Of a DNA stretch of 64,000 nt, positions 17,122-25,189 are shown in pieces. Position 1 is the first letter of the stretch; each line of letters opens with the position of its first letter. The stretch comes from Acetobacter oryzifermentans. Its GTDB lineage: Bacteria > Pseudomonadota > Alphaproteobacteria > Acetobacterales > Acetobacteraceae. Where the stretch lies: assembly GCF_001628715.1 (NCBI RefSeq), contig NZ_CP011120.1, positions 2,314,501-2,378,500 of the forward strand. Direction: 5' to 3'. The notes below the pieces were generated by a model. The model saw only the letters and a list, made by a program, of their open reading frames with translations, did no database searches and had not been told where the DNA came from. The position numbers were made by a program, and so were the translations under genes.

Positions 17122-18546
17122 TCACGTCGAAGGTTGTCGAGGTTCGCGGCTATTTTCTGGGTGGTTGATGAAGCGCGTCGTGAGCAGCAGAACGCCATGA
17201 AATAACGCGAGCACTCCAAATGCTTCCGCAAAAGCCTCTGATGGGATATGAGACGGACCGGTTGTCGCGAGCCGCCATCCAAGGAATGTGGCGCACACCG
17301 TGGTCAACGTCGGCCCCCCGATCCTTTGCATGATGTTCAGCGCGGTCGTTGCCATGGGAATATCGTCCCGAGCGATCGACGCATACCCCGCGCTCATCGC
17401 CGGAATGCCCACGGCTCCTCCGCCACCACCGCGCAGAAGCAGGGCGACGCTCAGCAGGGCAACGTTCAGACCGCTATAGGCAAGCACCACCAAAATCACT
17501 GTTCCGACCAACGAGATAAGAGCCCCGCAACCGGTCAGATCGCGCGCGTCAAACCGGTCACTCAGACGCCCAATGAGCGGATAGACGCACATCATCCCCA
17601 GACCCAGGGGTGCCATGAACAGGCCCGTCCGCTCGGGCGAGACACCGCAGGCGTGGATCAGCCATATGGGTAGAAGCATCTGACCAGCGAACGATACCCC
17701 GTTCGTCAGAAACATGATGATCGCCGACACCGAAAAGGCAGGCGCACGCAGCAGGCGCAGGTCGATCAGCGCGTCATCACCCTTGCGTCGCGCGGATCGG
17801 ACATACAGGACGAACAGCACGAGGGACGCGCCTAAGGTCGCCTGTCCATAAGGCCGGGCGACATGATCCATGCCGTAAAGAAACGAGACGAGAGCGGGCG
17901 CGAGAAATCCTAGCCCTGTCAGGTCAAGTGGACGGAAACGCTCGTCATGTCGATCGTCAGGGAGAAACAGAACGGCAAGGGCAAAAGCCGCAAGCCCGAC
18001 CGGCACATTGAGAAGAAAGATCCATCGCCAGGACGCGACGGAGAGAATGGCACCGGCGACGACGGGTCCAAGAAGCGGCGCGAGCAGAACAGGTGCCGTC
18101 ATCGCGCTCGCGACCCTCGGCATCTGTCGGCCCGCCACACGAGCTACCGTCATCTGCGCCATAGGGGCGAGCAGTCCGCCCGCCATGCCTTGCAGCAGCC
18201 GGAATACGATCAGGGACGGCGCAGACCACGCTAGTGCGCACAGGCCTGATGTCAGCGTGAAGGCACCGAAGCACCATAAATAGACCGCTCGCCCCCCGAG
18301 GCGGCTTACGAGCCATCCATTCAGTGGCAACGTCAGGGCGAGCGCCAGCAGATAGCCGCTGACCACCCATTGAATGTGTGAAAACGGAGCGTGCAGGGTC
18401 GCGACGAGATCTGGTAGCGACACATTGACGATCGTGGCGTCCAGTTGCGCCATGAAAGATCCGACCGCCGCGACGCTCACGATTTTCCAGGTGCCCGGAG
18501 GCAGTTGATCCGGGTCTAAGGCTGGCAACGACGTTCTGGCGTTCAT
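17122..18546 (-). CDS. MFS drug efflux transporter, DHA2 (EmrB/QacA) type
   Basis: A 474-residue inner-membrane protein with about 14 hydrophobic segments. The first helix has SFMAQLDATIVNVSLPDL (motif D1 of the DHA2 family), followed by GWLVSRLGGRAVYLW (motif A) and LAPLLGPVVAGAIL (motif C, typical of antiporters). Such pumps expel toxic organics in exchange for protons. It lies 48 bases downstream of the isochorismatase-like gene on the same strand, in a GC-rich block. Both are probably under the divergent TetR regulator. The substrate is unknown. Confidence 0.88.
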   Translation of the reverse strand: MNARTSLPALDPDQLPPGTWKIVSVAAVGSFMAQLDATIVNVSLPDLVATLHAPFSHIQWVVSGYLLALALTLPLNGWLVSRLGGRAVYLWCFGAFTLTSGLCALAWSAPSLIVFRLLQGMAGGLLAPMAQMTVARVAGRQMPRVASAMTAPVLLAPLLGPVVAGAILSVASWRWIFLLNVPVGLAAFALAVLFLPDDRHDERFRPLDLTGLGFLAPALVSFLYGMDHVARPYGQATLGASLVLFVLYVRSARRKGDDALIDLRLLRAPAFSVSAIIMFLTNGVSFAGQMLLPIWLIHACGVSPERTGLFMAPLGLGMMCVYPLIGRLSDRFDARDLTGCGALISLVGTVILVVLAYSGLNVALLSVALLLRGGGGGAVGIPAMSAGYASIARDDIPMATTALNIMQRIGGPTLTTVCATFLGWRLATTGPSHIPSEAFAEAFGVLALFHGVLLLTTRFINHPENSREPRQPST

Positions 18547-18594
18547 GAATGATCTCGCGGGAAACCGTGAGACGCGCAGACATGAGCCATGCGT

Positions 18595-19161
18595 TTACGC
18601 ATCCAGCGCGATCGCGTCGCTCGTCGTCACCCGGCCAAGACGGGGAAAAATCTCTTCGCAGGCAAAGCGCTGCATCTCTTCGGTGAATGTGGACATGACA
18701 TCCTCGACGAGCACGACGTTATATCCGTGCTCATGCGCCGCTCTGGCGGTAGATTCCACACCCAGATTGGTGGCGATTCCACCGACCACGATGGTCGTGA
18801 TCCCGCGTCGCCGCAGTTGGAGGTCAAGATCCGTGCCGTAGAAGGCACCCCATTGCCGTTTCGTGATACGCAGATCATTCGGTCCGGCGAGCCCGTCAAC
18901 CAGTTCGGTCCAGTCGGGAGCAAAGCCTCCGGGCGGCGAAAAGGAGCGATCGACGACCGCATGCACCGCGTCCGCGAAATCGGGCGCGAACGCGACATTC
19001 ACCAGAATGACGGGAGCACCGGCGGCCCGGAAACGCGCCGCGAGTTCTTTCGATCGTTCGACGATCGTGGCCCCCGGTATCGGGGCCAAAGGCAGTCCCG
19101 TGATTCCCTTCTGGAGATCGATCAGGACGAGGGCCGTCCGGGTGGGCGGAAGTGAAATCAT
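18595..19161 (-). CDS. Isochorismatase-family cysteine hydrolase
   Basis: A 188-residue cytoplasmic hydrolase. The catalytic triad pattern is visible: Asp in ALVLIDLQKGI, a Lys in ITKRQWGAFYGTDL, and the Cys-loop region IVVGGIATNLGVESTAR. In that loop the usual nucleophile Cys (GVATxxCV) is replaced by Asn (GIATNLGV), with GVESTARAAHEHGY following. Members act on isochorismate, nicotinamide or ureido compounds. Without Cys, ordinary amidase chemistry is doubtful, while isochorismatase chemistry, which does not need it, is possible. It is divergent from a TetR gene and cotranscribed with the MFS pump. Confidence 0.83.
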   Translation of the reverse strand: MISLPPTRTALVLIDLQKGITGLPLAPIPGATIVERSKELAARFRAAGAPVILVNVAFAPDFADAVHAVVDRSFSPPGGFAPDWTELVDGLAGPNDLRITKRQWGAFYGTDLDLQLRRRGITTIVVGGIATNLGVESTARAAHEHGYNVVLVEDVMSTFTEEMQRFACEEIFPRLGRVTTSDAIALDA

Positions 19162-19234
19162 GGCGTGAGCTTCCCTGTTGACGTTCGCGCGACCGTCCCG
19201 AAGCGTTGTCCAGACCGCACGGAACCGTTAGAAG

Positions 19235-19280
19235 TTGAGCATATACTCAAACAGGAGCATTATTTGAGGATGGACTCAAA
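19235..19280. promoter_or_regulatory. Two TTGAG-N6-CTCAA operators in the TetR divergent region
   Basis: Box 1 is TTGAGCATATACTCAA (19235-19250) and box 2 is TTTGAGGATGGACTCAAA (19263-19280). Both are perfect 5-6 bp dyads with a 6-base spacer, and their centres are 29 bases apart. Box 2 covers the chosen TetR start codon. Two like operators between a TetR gene and its divergent target operon point to joint repression of both. Confidence 0.75.
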
Positions 19281-19929
19281 TACGTCAAGAGCAAAACGGA
19301 CACCTCTTCAGCCGCTACGCTCGGCCGGACGCCAGCGCGTCGAGGAACTGCTCGCGGCTGCGTCCGACCTGATGGCGGAACGCGGTTACGAGGCGACGAC
19401 CATGGCGGAGATCGCCGCGCGCGCCGGGGCGAAGATCGGCTCGCTCTATCGCTTCTTTCCGAACAAGGAGGCTGTGGCGGACGCTCTGGTGCAGCGGCAT
19501 ATCGCCATTCTGGAAGACGAATACGCAGCACTTGCCAAACGTGCGGCCACGCTTTCGCCGGAAGCGTTGGCGGATATCCTGATCGAACTGCTTGTCACGC
19601 TTCATCCGCGTGTGAAATCGCTGTCCGCCCTGATGGAGGCGCGGACTGACAAGATGGAGATCCGCGACCGCGCGCGAGGTCATGCCGTGGCCGGAATTGC
19701 GGCGGCTCTGCGCGTGTGTGCGCCGGGACTGGATGAGGCGCTGGCGAAAGACATCGCGGCGGTCGTTCTGAACACCATGAAAGTCTTGCGCGGCATGCTC
19801 GCGAACGACGCGCCCACGACGTCGGGCGCGCCCGATGAGTTGCGGCGGATGAACCGACTTTATCTTTCCGACAGGCTGGCGCCGTTCCGGCGCGGTTCAG
19901 ACAGCGCAACGGATGGAAAGACACGCTAA
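19270..19929 (+). CDS. TetR-family transcriptional regulator
   Basis: A 219-residue repressor. Residues ~15-62 are the TetR HTH (RQRVEELLAAASDLMAERGY, TTMAEIAARAGAKIGSLYRFF, PNKEAVADAL); the rest is the ligand and dimer domain. The ATG at 19270 is chosen because the HTH begins soon after; the frame is open back to 19165. It is divergent from the isochorismatase-like hydrolase and MFS genes, with two matching palindromes between. A small aromatic or other toxic compound is a likely inducer, but this is inference. Confidence 0.88.
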   Translation: MDSNTSRAKRTPLQPLRSAGRQRVEELLAAASDLMAERGYEATTMAEIAARAGAKIGSLYRFFPNKEAVADALVQRHIAILEDEYAALAKRAATLSPEALADILIELLVTLHPRVKSLSALMEARTDKMEIRDRARGHAVAGIAAALRVCAPGLDEALAKDIAAVVLNTMKVLRGMLANDAPTTSGAPDELRRMNRLYLSDRLAPFRRGSDSATDGKTR

Positions 19930-20195
19930 ATGCGAACCGGAGACGAAGCCACACTCTCCCGGTGTGATGCGTCCTTCGACTGACGGCGCGAGAGATCGGC
20001 CGCACTTGCGAAGTGCGAGATGCGCAGCGGCGGCTTCCGCCTCATCCCGGACATACAAGCCCCCATTCGCCAAGCTCCTAAGCGGACAGTCCGCAATCAC
20101 CATGAGCTGATGGAGTTTCCTCCCACCCGAGTGCATTCTCCGCTCGGCTGCATAAGAGCAGCCCCTTCTGAGAACGTATCATAGAACAAGACATG

Positions 20196-20429
20196 TCAGA
20201 TGGGGTGGAAGGCCTCCTTGCGGCATTGATGTGCCATACCGGCGGTTGATAAACCTTCTGAAGGAGACCGCCCACCCCAACTGACAGCTAGCGGCGCGAC
20301 CACGACTGGTGGTGGAACGACAATTGGTGGTCCAGCATAAATCCACGGCCAGGCCTCCGCCGGAGCGGCACTCAGCATGGTCGCGGCGAATGCCGCGGCT
20401 AGCAACTTCCATCCGATGCTATCAGGCAT
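20196..20429 (-). CDS. Possible small exported Pro-rich protein
   Basis: A 77-residue frame starting MPDSIGWKLLAAAFAATML with an AxAxA-like cut site (APAEAW), then a Pro/Val-rich stretch (IYAGPPIVVPPPVVVAPL). Short exported proteins of this make are common near stress genes in alphaproteobacteria. The C-terminal half looks random, so the gene may be frameshifted or truncated. No clear ribosome site is seen. The region to its left (19930-20195) shows no gene. Confidence 0.35.
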   Translation of the reverse strand: MPDSIGWKLLAAAFAATMLSAAPAEAWPWIYAGPPIVVPPPVVVAPLAVSWGGRSPSEGLSTAGMAHQCRKEAFHPI

Positions 20430-20501
20430 TGTTCTGGTCCACTCTGAACACGCGAACGATTGAGGACGCCCAAACCTGCCTTTCTGCATTTTTGATACCT
20501 C

Positions 20502-20611
20502 TTGACACCATGCACGGAGTGCCCAGATTGAATCTGCCGGCCGCCAAAGGGGTCGGCAGACAGAACTATCAGTTTTGATCTTGTGTCCATGTTGCTCAAA
20601 GGAGGATATGG
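20502..20611 (+). promoter_or_regulatory. hsp20 promoter and ROSE-like RNA thermometer leader
   Basis: TTGACA (20502-20507) is a candidate -35 box. The leader then has a CTGCCG/CGGCAG hairpin (20534-20539, 20554-20559), a small AACT/AGTT hairpin (20563-20573) and a last hairpin. In the last, CCATGTTGCTC (20587-20597) pairs with GAGGATATGG (20602-20611) around a 4-base loop, with one G bulged. This hides the Shine-Dalgarno GGAGG and carries the TTGCT of ROSE elements. Melting on heat shock would free the ribosome site. It was found by hand pairing and no energy was computed. Confidence 0.72.
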
Positions 20612-20613
20612 CT

Positions 20614-21096
20614 ATGAGAGCCACCGTTGATTTTGCTCCCCTGTTCCGTTCGAGCGTGGGTTTTGACAGAATGCTCAACGCCCTTGATCTCGCCAGCCGG
20701 ATTCCAGCGGTCGATAACTGGCCGCCTTACGATATCGTCAAGACCGGTGAGGATGATTACCGGATCGACATGGCGGTTGCCGGACTTGCCGAGGCCGACC
20801 TTACGATCACACAGGAGCGCAATACTCTTGTCGTGACAGGACGAAAGGCGCCGGAGCCGCAAAGCGCCGCCGAATATCTCCATCGGGGTATTGCGGGCAG
20901 AGAATTCGAACGCCGCTTCGATCTGGCCGAGCATATGAAAGTCACCGATGCGCACTTCGAGAACGGACTTCTGTCCATTACTCTGAAACGTGAGATACCC
21001 GAAGCGATGAAGCCGCGTCGTATCGCGATTACGTCCTCTACAACCCGTGCGGAGGAAGCCGTACCCCAGATCGAGGCGCGGAAAGAGGCAGCCTGA
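20614..21096 (+). CDS. Small heat-shock protein, Hsp20/IbpA type
   Basis: A 160-residue alpha-crystallin-domain chaperone that holds unfolding proteins in the cytoplasm. The domain runs from PPYDIVKTGEDDYRIDMAVAG to GLLSITLKREIPEAMKPRRI, with the typical FERRFDLAEH and the C-terminal IxI-like RRIAI. The ATG at 20614 is 8 bases past AAAGGAGG; an ATG at 20608 is too close. The ROSE-like leader suggests heat control at translation, as is common for alphaproteobacterial hsp20 genes. It sits in a GC-rich cargo block, so it is an extra, acquired copy rather than the housekeeping one. Confidence 0.92.
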   Translation: MRATVDFAPLFRSSVGFDRMLNALDLASRIPAVDNWPPYDIVKTGEDDYRIDMAVAGLAEADLTITQERNTLVVTGRKAPEPQSAAEYLHRGIAGREFERRFDLAEHMKVTDAHFENGLLSITLKREIPEAMKPRRIAITSSTTRAEEAVPQIEARKEAA

Positions 21097-21156
21097 TGGC
21101 GTGACGAAAACTCTCCCCCGGCCATTCATCCGGCCGGGAAAGAATCTCGAAAGGTC

Positions 21157-21513
21157 ATGAGCATGAAGAGGATGAAAATATTTCTGTCGTGCGCTGCTCT
21201 GGGCTTGTCTCTACTGAGCCAGTCGGGCGCACATGCTGGTGATATTGTCCGGACGGCTGCAACATCGTTCAATGCGAGGGCGACTGAGGGCACGTCCACA
21301 ATCCCCAAAACCGGGGCTCGCACTCATTACGAAGACGGCACGGGTGATATGCTGGTCGACAGCTTGAACGCAAGCCAGTTGGATCAGAACTACAAGGGGC
21401 CGGTCTATTATCCCGGACAACCCATTCCGCCGTTCCGGCCCATCGACACAGATCATCTGGCACCGTCAGGGCCAGAGACGCCGGAGAAGACGTCCTCATC
21501 GCACGGGAGGTAG
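21157..21513 (+). CDS. Small exported protein of unknown function
   Basis: A 118-residue protein with a signal peptide (MKRMKIFLSCAALGLSLLSQSGAHA, cut near residue 27). The mature part is hydrophilic and Pro-rich towards the end (YYPGQPIPPFRPIDTDH) with no cysteine. No family is recognised. It lies 60 bases downstream of hsp20 on the same strand, with its own GAAAGG ribosome site, and ends before a strong two-way terminator. It may be part of the heat-induced transcript. Function is unknown. Confidence 0.65.
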   Translation: MSMKRMKIFLSCAALGLSLLSQSGAHAGDIVRTAATSFNARATEGTSTIPKTGARTHYEDGTGDMLVDSLNASQLDQNYKGPVYYPGQPIPPFRPIDTDHLAPSGPETPEKTSSSHGR

Positions 21514-21523
21514 TGGGGATTGA

Positions 21524-21552
21524 GTAAAGGCGGCGTTATAGACCGCCTTTAC
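21524..21552. terminator. Bidirectional terminator between the exported-protein gene and psiE
   Basis: GTAAAGGCGG (21524-21533) pairs perfectly with CCGCCTTTAC (21543-21552) around 9 bases. It lies between convergent genes, 10 bases after one stop and 9 bases from the other. Confidence 0.8.
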
Positions 21553-21561
21553 CTCGATTCT

Positions 21562-22119
21562 TCAGGATGAAGACCGTTCAGGCTCACAGCGGGCCGCAGG
21601 ATTATCTTCGAGATGCGCCTGTTCCCTGGCATCGCGCGCGACACGCGCATCCTGCTCGCGGACCAGCCAGTAGACGACGCCCAGCGCCAGAACAGCCGCC
21701 GAGAGAGCGAACAGTTCCATGGCAGTCACATCATGCATATCCAGCAGGATGAATTTGCGGGCAATCGCCAGGAGGGCGATCAGGACGATGGTCCGTACCC
21801 GGATGACGTTCTCATGCTGGGCAAGAACGACCAGCAGGGAGTGTTTGAACTCAAGCGCGATGATAACAGTAAAGATCGCGCCAAAAATCGCCTGGAAGAT
21901 CGTCTGGTTGATCGGATCGATTCCGACATCGACGACCAGATGCCATACCGCGCTGATCAGATGAATCGTCGCGATAGCGGTGACCAGCATGATGAGCGCA
22001 ATCAGGGTCAGAATGATCGCCTGTTCAAAACGCTCGTAGAATGTCAGGCCCCTGAACAGCTTGATGAAGCGGGACCAGTCCCTGCTCTGCCAGGAACGTT
22101 TCATGGAGAGGTCTTCCAT
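21562..22119 (-). CDS. PsiE-like phosphate-starvation-inducible membrane protein
   Basis: About 185 residues with four hydrophobic helices (AIILTLIALIMLVTAIATI, TIFQAIFGAIFTVIIALEF, VIRVRTIVLIALLAIARKFI and LFALSAAVLALGVVYWLV). The order and the EFKHSLL and RKFILLD segments match the PsiE family. PsiE is induced by phosphate starvation in E. coli; its function is not known. The start could be 22119 or the ATG at 22104; the frame is open further upstream, but without family similarity. The C-terminal tail is charged and polar. It often travels with hsp20 in stress islands, as here. Confidence 0.82.
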   Translation of the reverse strand: MEDLSMKRSWQSRDWSRFIKLFRGLTFYERFEQAIILTLIALIMLVTAIATIHLISAVWHLVVDVGIDPINQTIFQAIFGAIFTVIIALEFKHSLLVVLAQHENVIRVRTIVLIALLAIARKFILLDMHDVTAMELFALSAAVLALGVVYWLVREQDARVARDAREQAHLEDNPAARCEPERSSS

Positions 22120-22263
22120 AGCCGTTTTCCCATCTATGAATTGGGTTATAGTTCCTACGTCGTGGCCCTTCCGGCGTACATCCGGTTCAAAGCCGCTGCC
22201 AGCGTGGCAGGCGACAAGACAATGTTCGGGCAAGGTCTCGCACGCCTTTTGGCAAGGCCAATG

Positions 22264-22563
22264 TCAGCTGGTTTTCGAGGTCTCCCAACAACTAGCCAAG
22301 GCCTTAGCCATGTGCGTGCGGTCAGCGACAGGCAGGAGTTTTTGGACCACGGCGACGGCCGTCGCTTCCGGGTCTGGCGCGGTTCTCCAGCGAGATACCA
22401 AGTGGTAAATCAGATGGTCAGCCGCCCGACGCATGAGGCCGTTATATCCCTGGTTTTTTTCTTGGTCGCCGAGATAGTCGGCCAGCAGGACCGCCAGCTC
22501 TGTACCGATCTGAACGGTCGGAAGCGACATAATTCTGTTTGGCCTGTCCGTGTGAAGAGTCAT
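22264..22563 (-). CDS. 99-residue protein coupled to the STN gene
   Basis: A short frame starting MTLHTDRPNRIMSLPTVQIG whose ATG overlaps the stop of the STN-domain gene (ATGA at 22563-22560). That overlap is the main support for translation. The sequence looks helical (LLADYLGDQEKNQGYNGLMRR, LIYHLVSRWR) and contains no export signal. I recognise no family. Its length and coupling suggest a partner of the STN protein, but this is inference. Confidence 0.5.
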   Translation of the reverse strand: MTLHTDRPNRIMSLPTVQIGTELAVLLADYLGDQEKNQGYNGLMRRAADHLIYHLVSRWRTAPDPEATAVAVVQKLLPVADRTHMAKALASCWETSKTS

Positions 22564-23027
22564 GATGCAGTCCTCAGGCCGGGGCGTGTGTCGCCCGATG
22601 TCAGAGCCGTCGCATCCAGAGGGCTGACGCTCAAGCCCGAAACAGTGGCGGTGACGTCGACATGCACGGACCCGAACAGATGCAGGAGGGCGGCCTGAGG
22701 CGTATAGGCGCCCTTGACGGCTGCCGAGGTCCGGCCGTCCATAAGGATTGGGTCGACAAGGACCGGGCACCCGGTCTGCCGGCCCAATATCTCGATGGCG
22801 CGGGCCAGTGGCATGGATGGAATGTTCACCGGCTGCTTTTCTGTCTCGCACGACAGCACATCATGCGGCGCATGAGCCGATGCCTGCGAGGCCATTCCGA
22901 CCAGCAGCATGAGGACGAGACCCACAGCGACGTGTGGTCTCTCCCTCTGCCGAAGGCGCCGAGGTTGTTTGGCCGTCTGTTCCGCTCGCTCCGTCTCTCC
23001 GGCGGAATGCGACCAAACTGGCCTCAT
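22560..23027 (-). CDS. Exported STN-domain protein, solitary
   Basis: A protein of about 155 residues. After a basic N-terminus comes a hydrophobic signal (VAVGLVLMLLVGMASQASA). Residues ~70-140 form an STN (secretin/TonB N-terminal short) domain: SMPLARAIEILGRQTGCPVL, then TSAAVKGAYTPQAALLHLF. STN domains normally sit at the front of TonB receptors or secretins and pass signals to anti-sigma factors. Here the protein ends after the domain, with no barrel. The start is uncertain: ATG at 23027 with GGGGA, or upstream ATG at 23114. No sigma or FecR gene is adjacent. Confidence 0.65.
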   Translation of the reverse strand: MRPVWSHSAGETERAEQTAKQPRRLRQRERPHVAVGLVLMLLVGMASQASAHAPHDVLSCETEKQPVNIPSMPLARAIEILGRQTGCPVLVDPILMDGRTSAAVKGAYTPQAALLHLFGSVHVDVTATVSGLSVSPLDATALTSGDTRPGLRTAS

Positions 23028-23268
23028 TGTCCCCAGTGAACGGGGCACGGGGGGATGGTTATTCCAATAGTGCTGAAGCGCCTTCAGGTTGAGAAAATGG
23101 ATAAAACTCGACATCTCCCTGTTCTTGCTGCTTTTGATTTCATCTTCAGAGACGCGGGGCCTCCGATGCAAGGCCCCGCTCCACCCTCTCATTCGTGCGG
23201 TCGTTCCAGAAAAGATGGTGCTTCCGCTCGGAGAAGGCGTTTCTGATCTACCCGGCGCGGTCAGTGCC

Positions 23269-23538
23269 TTACGCCGCGACCGGAACTGGCGGTACGGCTC
23301 TTGCCCGCATGGGGAGACGGAACGCGAGATCAGAAGCCAGGGGATCACACCCGGCAGGGGCGACCGCGCCCGCCTGGACCAGGCGTTCCAGCGTGGAGCG
23401 AAGTCTGATCCCCGGTATACCGGTATGGGCCACCAGAGACGTCAGCGTCACGCCACGTCCGTCATGACCGAGGCGGCGGAGCACGGAGAGGACACGCGGA
23501 GCGAGCGGATCGTCTCCGAAAAGGGGGCGCGTTACCAT
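23269..23538 (-). CDS. Small winged-helix-like protein
   Basis: An 89-residue frame beginning MVTRPLFGDDPLAPRVLSVL behind an excellent GGAGGGAGG ribosome site. The middle (GVTLTSLVAHTGIPGIRLRS, then TLERLVQAGAVAP) has the spacing of a winged helix-turn-helix. It could be a small DNA-binding regulator. It precedes the STN gene on the same strand with a gap of over 200 bases. Family and target are unknown. Confidence 0.55.
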   Translation of the reverse strand: MVTRPLFGDDPLAPRVLSVLRRLGHDGRGVTLTSLVAHTGIPGIRLRSTLERLVQAGAVAPAGCDPLASDLAFRLPMRARAVPPVPVAA

Positions 23539-23937
23539 GATACGCCTCCCTCCAGTCGGTTGCGCCATCTCCGGGCGGCTGTACGCAAGGAGCGGCGATA
23601 GCGGGAATAAAGTCCTTTCAGTGTCGACATCCACATCCTCCGATTAAAGCAACATGGACTTCAGTTGTCTGGCTCACAGAGCCTATGCCGGACCCGATGG
23701 CTTCCAGCGAAAGCAAGATTGGAAGAGATGCTTGCCTCGTCAAGGGGCACGAAATGCAGATCCTTTTTCATGGATAATTTTATTATTTATATTTGTATTT
23801 ATTTTTTGTGGCGGTGTTGCGGACGGAAATTACAGGGGTTTTGTTGATATTCGTTAAACATCATGGCGATGATCACAGAAAATCAATATATTTTCCTTCT
23901 ATGATGGTGGCCCGGGGTTTTCCCGCCACCACCTGTT
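23539..23937. other. Intergenic region with no gene seen
   Basis: About 400 bases. The part 23760-23900 is much richer in A and T than the block around it, suggesting a junction of different origins. No coding frame, operator or repeat could be supported. Confidence 0.4.
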
Positions 23938-24513
23938 TTAGAGAGCGCTTCCAGCGCGTCCGTTTGTCGGGACTTCCATCCGCGTCTCGACGGCGGGCGT
24001 CAGAGCCGTGGAAACAGTCTTTTGACCTCCGGGATTGTCAACTGCCGTCGGCGCGGGGAGCGTCGCACAGGACTTGCTTCCGGTGCGTGACACATGAACG
24101 ATTGGCGCCGCCTGACCGTTTGATGTGATCGTGATCGTCTGCGTACAGGCGGTGGGTCCACCGGTGCTGACCGCCTCGAAACGCTGCCAGGACATGCTCT
24201 GTTTCGGGAGGTCATGACCAACAGCCGGAACAGCGCGCAGGACGCCGTCCAGCCGCGAGCCCAATGTCCGATCGACCGCCTCCATGAGAGCCATATTGCG
24301 TGCCATCATGCGATCAACGGCCTCGAACATGATGTCGATATCAGGCATTGCCGCTGTCGTTGCGATGCCCTGGACCGGGACCAGGATACCGACCTGGTGT
24401 CCCCGTGCATCAACGACGCGCAACGTATCCTGAGCCTGCGCAGGCAGGGCAGCCGCGCCGCAGGCCAGTGTTGCAACAAAGGTGCCGGCCTGAATCATAC
24501 GAGAAAAATGCAT
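23938..24513 (-). CDS. Exported protein of unknown function
   Basis: A 191-residue protein. MHFSRMIQAGTFVATLACGAAALPAQA is a signal peptide (AQA cut). The first mature part has a strand-rich segment (LRVVDARGHQVGILVPVQG), then a helix rich in Met (FEAVDRMMARNMALMEAVDRTL), then a C-terminal half with two cysteines (TACTQTI, SKSCATL) that may bond. The ATG at 24513 has GGAGGAT before it. I recognise no family. It may be periplasmic and would fit the stress cargo, but that is a guess. Confidence 0.65.
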   Translation of the reverse strand: MHFSRMIQAGTFVATLACGAAALPAQAQDTLRVVDARGHQVGILVPVQGIATTAAMPDIDIMFEAVDRMMARNMALMEAVDRTLGSRLDGVLRAVPAVGHDLPKQSMSWQRFEAVSTGGPTACTQTITITSNGQAAPIVHVSRTGSKSCATLPAPTAVDNPGGQKTVSTALTPAVETRMEVPTNGRAGSAL

Positions 24514-24599
24514 TTTGGAATCCTCCGTGTCTGTTAAGCAGTGTCGGACGACGGCAGGAATATGGGCTGGGTAAATAGCGCCAGCAAGAGGTGGAGGAA

Positions 24600-24965
24600 G
24601 ACTACATTGATAGTCTGATCCGGATATGAGCGTGTATAGGCGTCCACACCAGAGGGATCCGGATCGGTCCACACCGTCTCGTCGCATTCGCAGTCCGGGC
24701 TACCGACCCTTCGGCTTGCGGCCGCCACAGACGACGTCATCACCGCGCGCTCCACACCACTCGGATCGCCGCACGCAGCACCCGTCGCCCTCTTCTCGAT
24801 GGCCAGCCTATAAAGACGGGCAACGTCGAGCACATGCGCTGCAGGCCAGAAATTGCTCCCATCTCCCACATAGGCGCGGGTCCCATTTGCACGAAAAATC
24901 TCGATCAGCGGTGTGATGAGCCCCTGCTTTGCCCTCTCGTGAACCTGGGGAAGCCGCACCACCGA
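24600..24965 (-). pseudogene. Fused scraps of short-chain dehydrogenase/epimerase genes
   Basis: On the minus strand 24962-24777 reads RLPQVHERAKQGLITPLIE and VGDGSNFWPAAHVLDVARLYRLAIEK. This is the second half of an atypical SDR (NAD-dependent epimerase-like) without the Rossmann start. It is followed in frame by VMTSSVAAASRRVGSPD and CDETVWTDPDPSGVDAYTRS, which in intact SDRs lies earlier, in the first half of the fold. So two fragments are joined in the wrong order. No functional product is expected. Confidence 0.75.
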
Positions 24966-25189
24966 AGCGCGGATAGAGACGATATGCGCGATCGTGCAGT
25001 GGCAATGTCAGTAACGTTTTGGTCTGCCACGTCCTTGGCTGATTGAGTTTTCGCATGTGCAGCATGGACGGATCTCAGGTATTACGGCGACCAATTCTCC
25101 AATGTGGATGGTCGTTGTCAGGGAGTCCAGCCAGATCAGGATCGATCATCTCACGATCCGCAACCCGGCCTCGTGCAGCAGACTGTCTC

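Noticed and set aside
18589..19155. A + strand frame opposite the isochorismatase-like gene
   Set aside because: It mirrors the hydrolase on the other strand and has no motif of its own.
21613..22698. A long + strand frame opposite psiE and the STN partner
   Set aside because: It is antisense to genes with clear domains; its translation is Gln/Arg/Asp-rich and featureless, as expected in GC-rich DNA.
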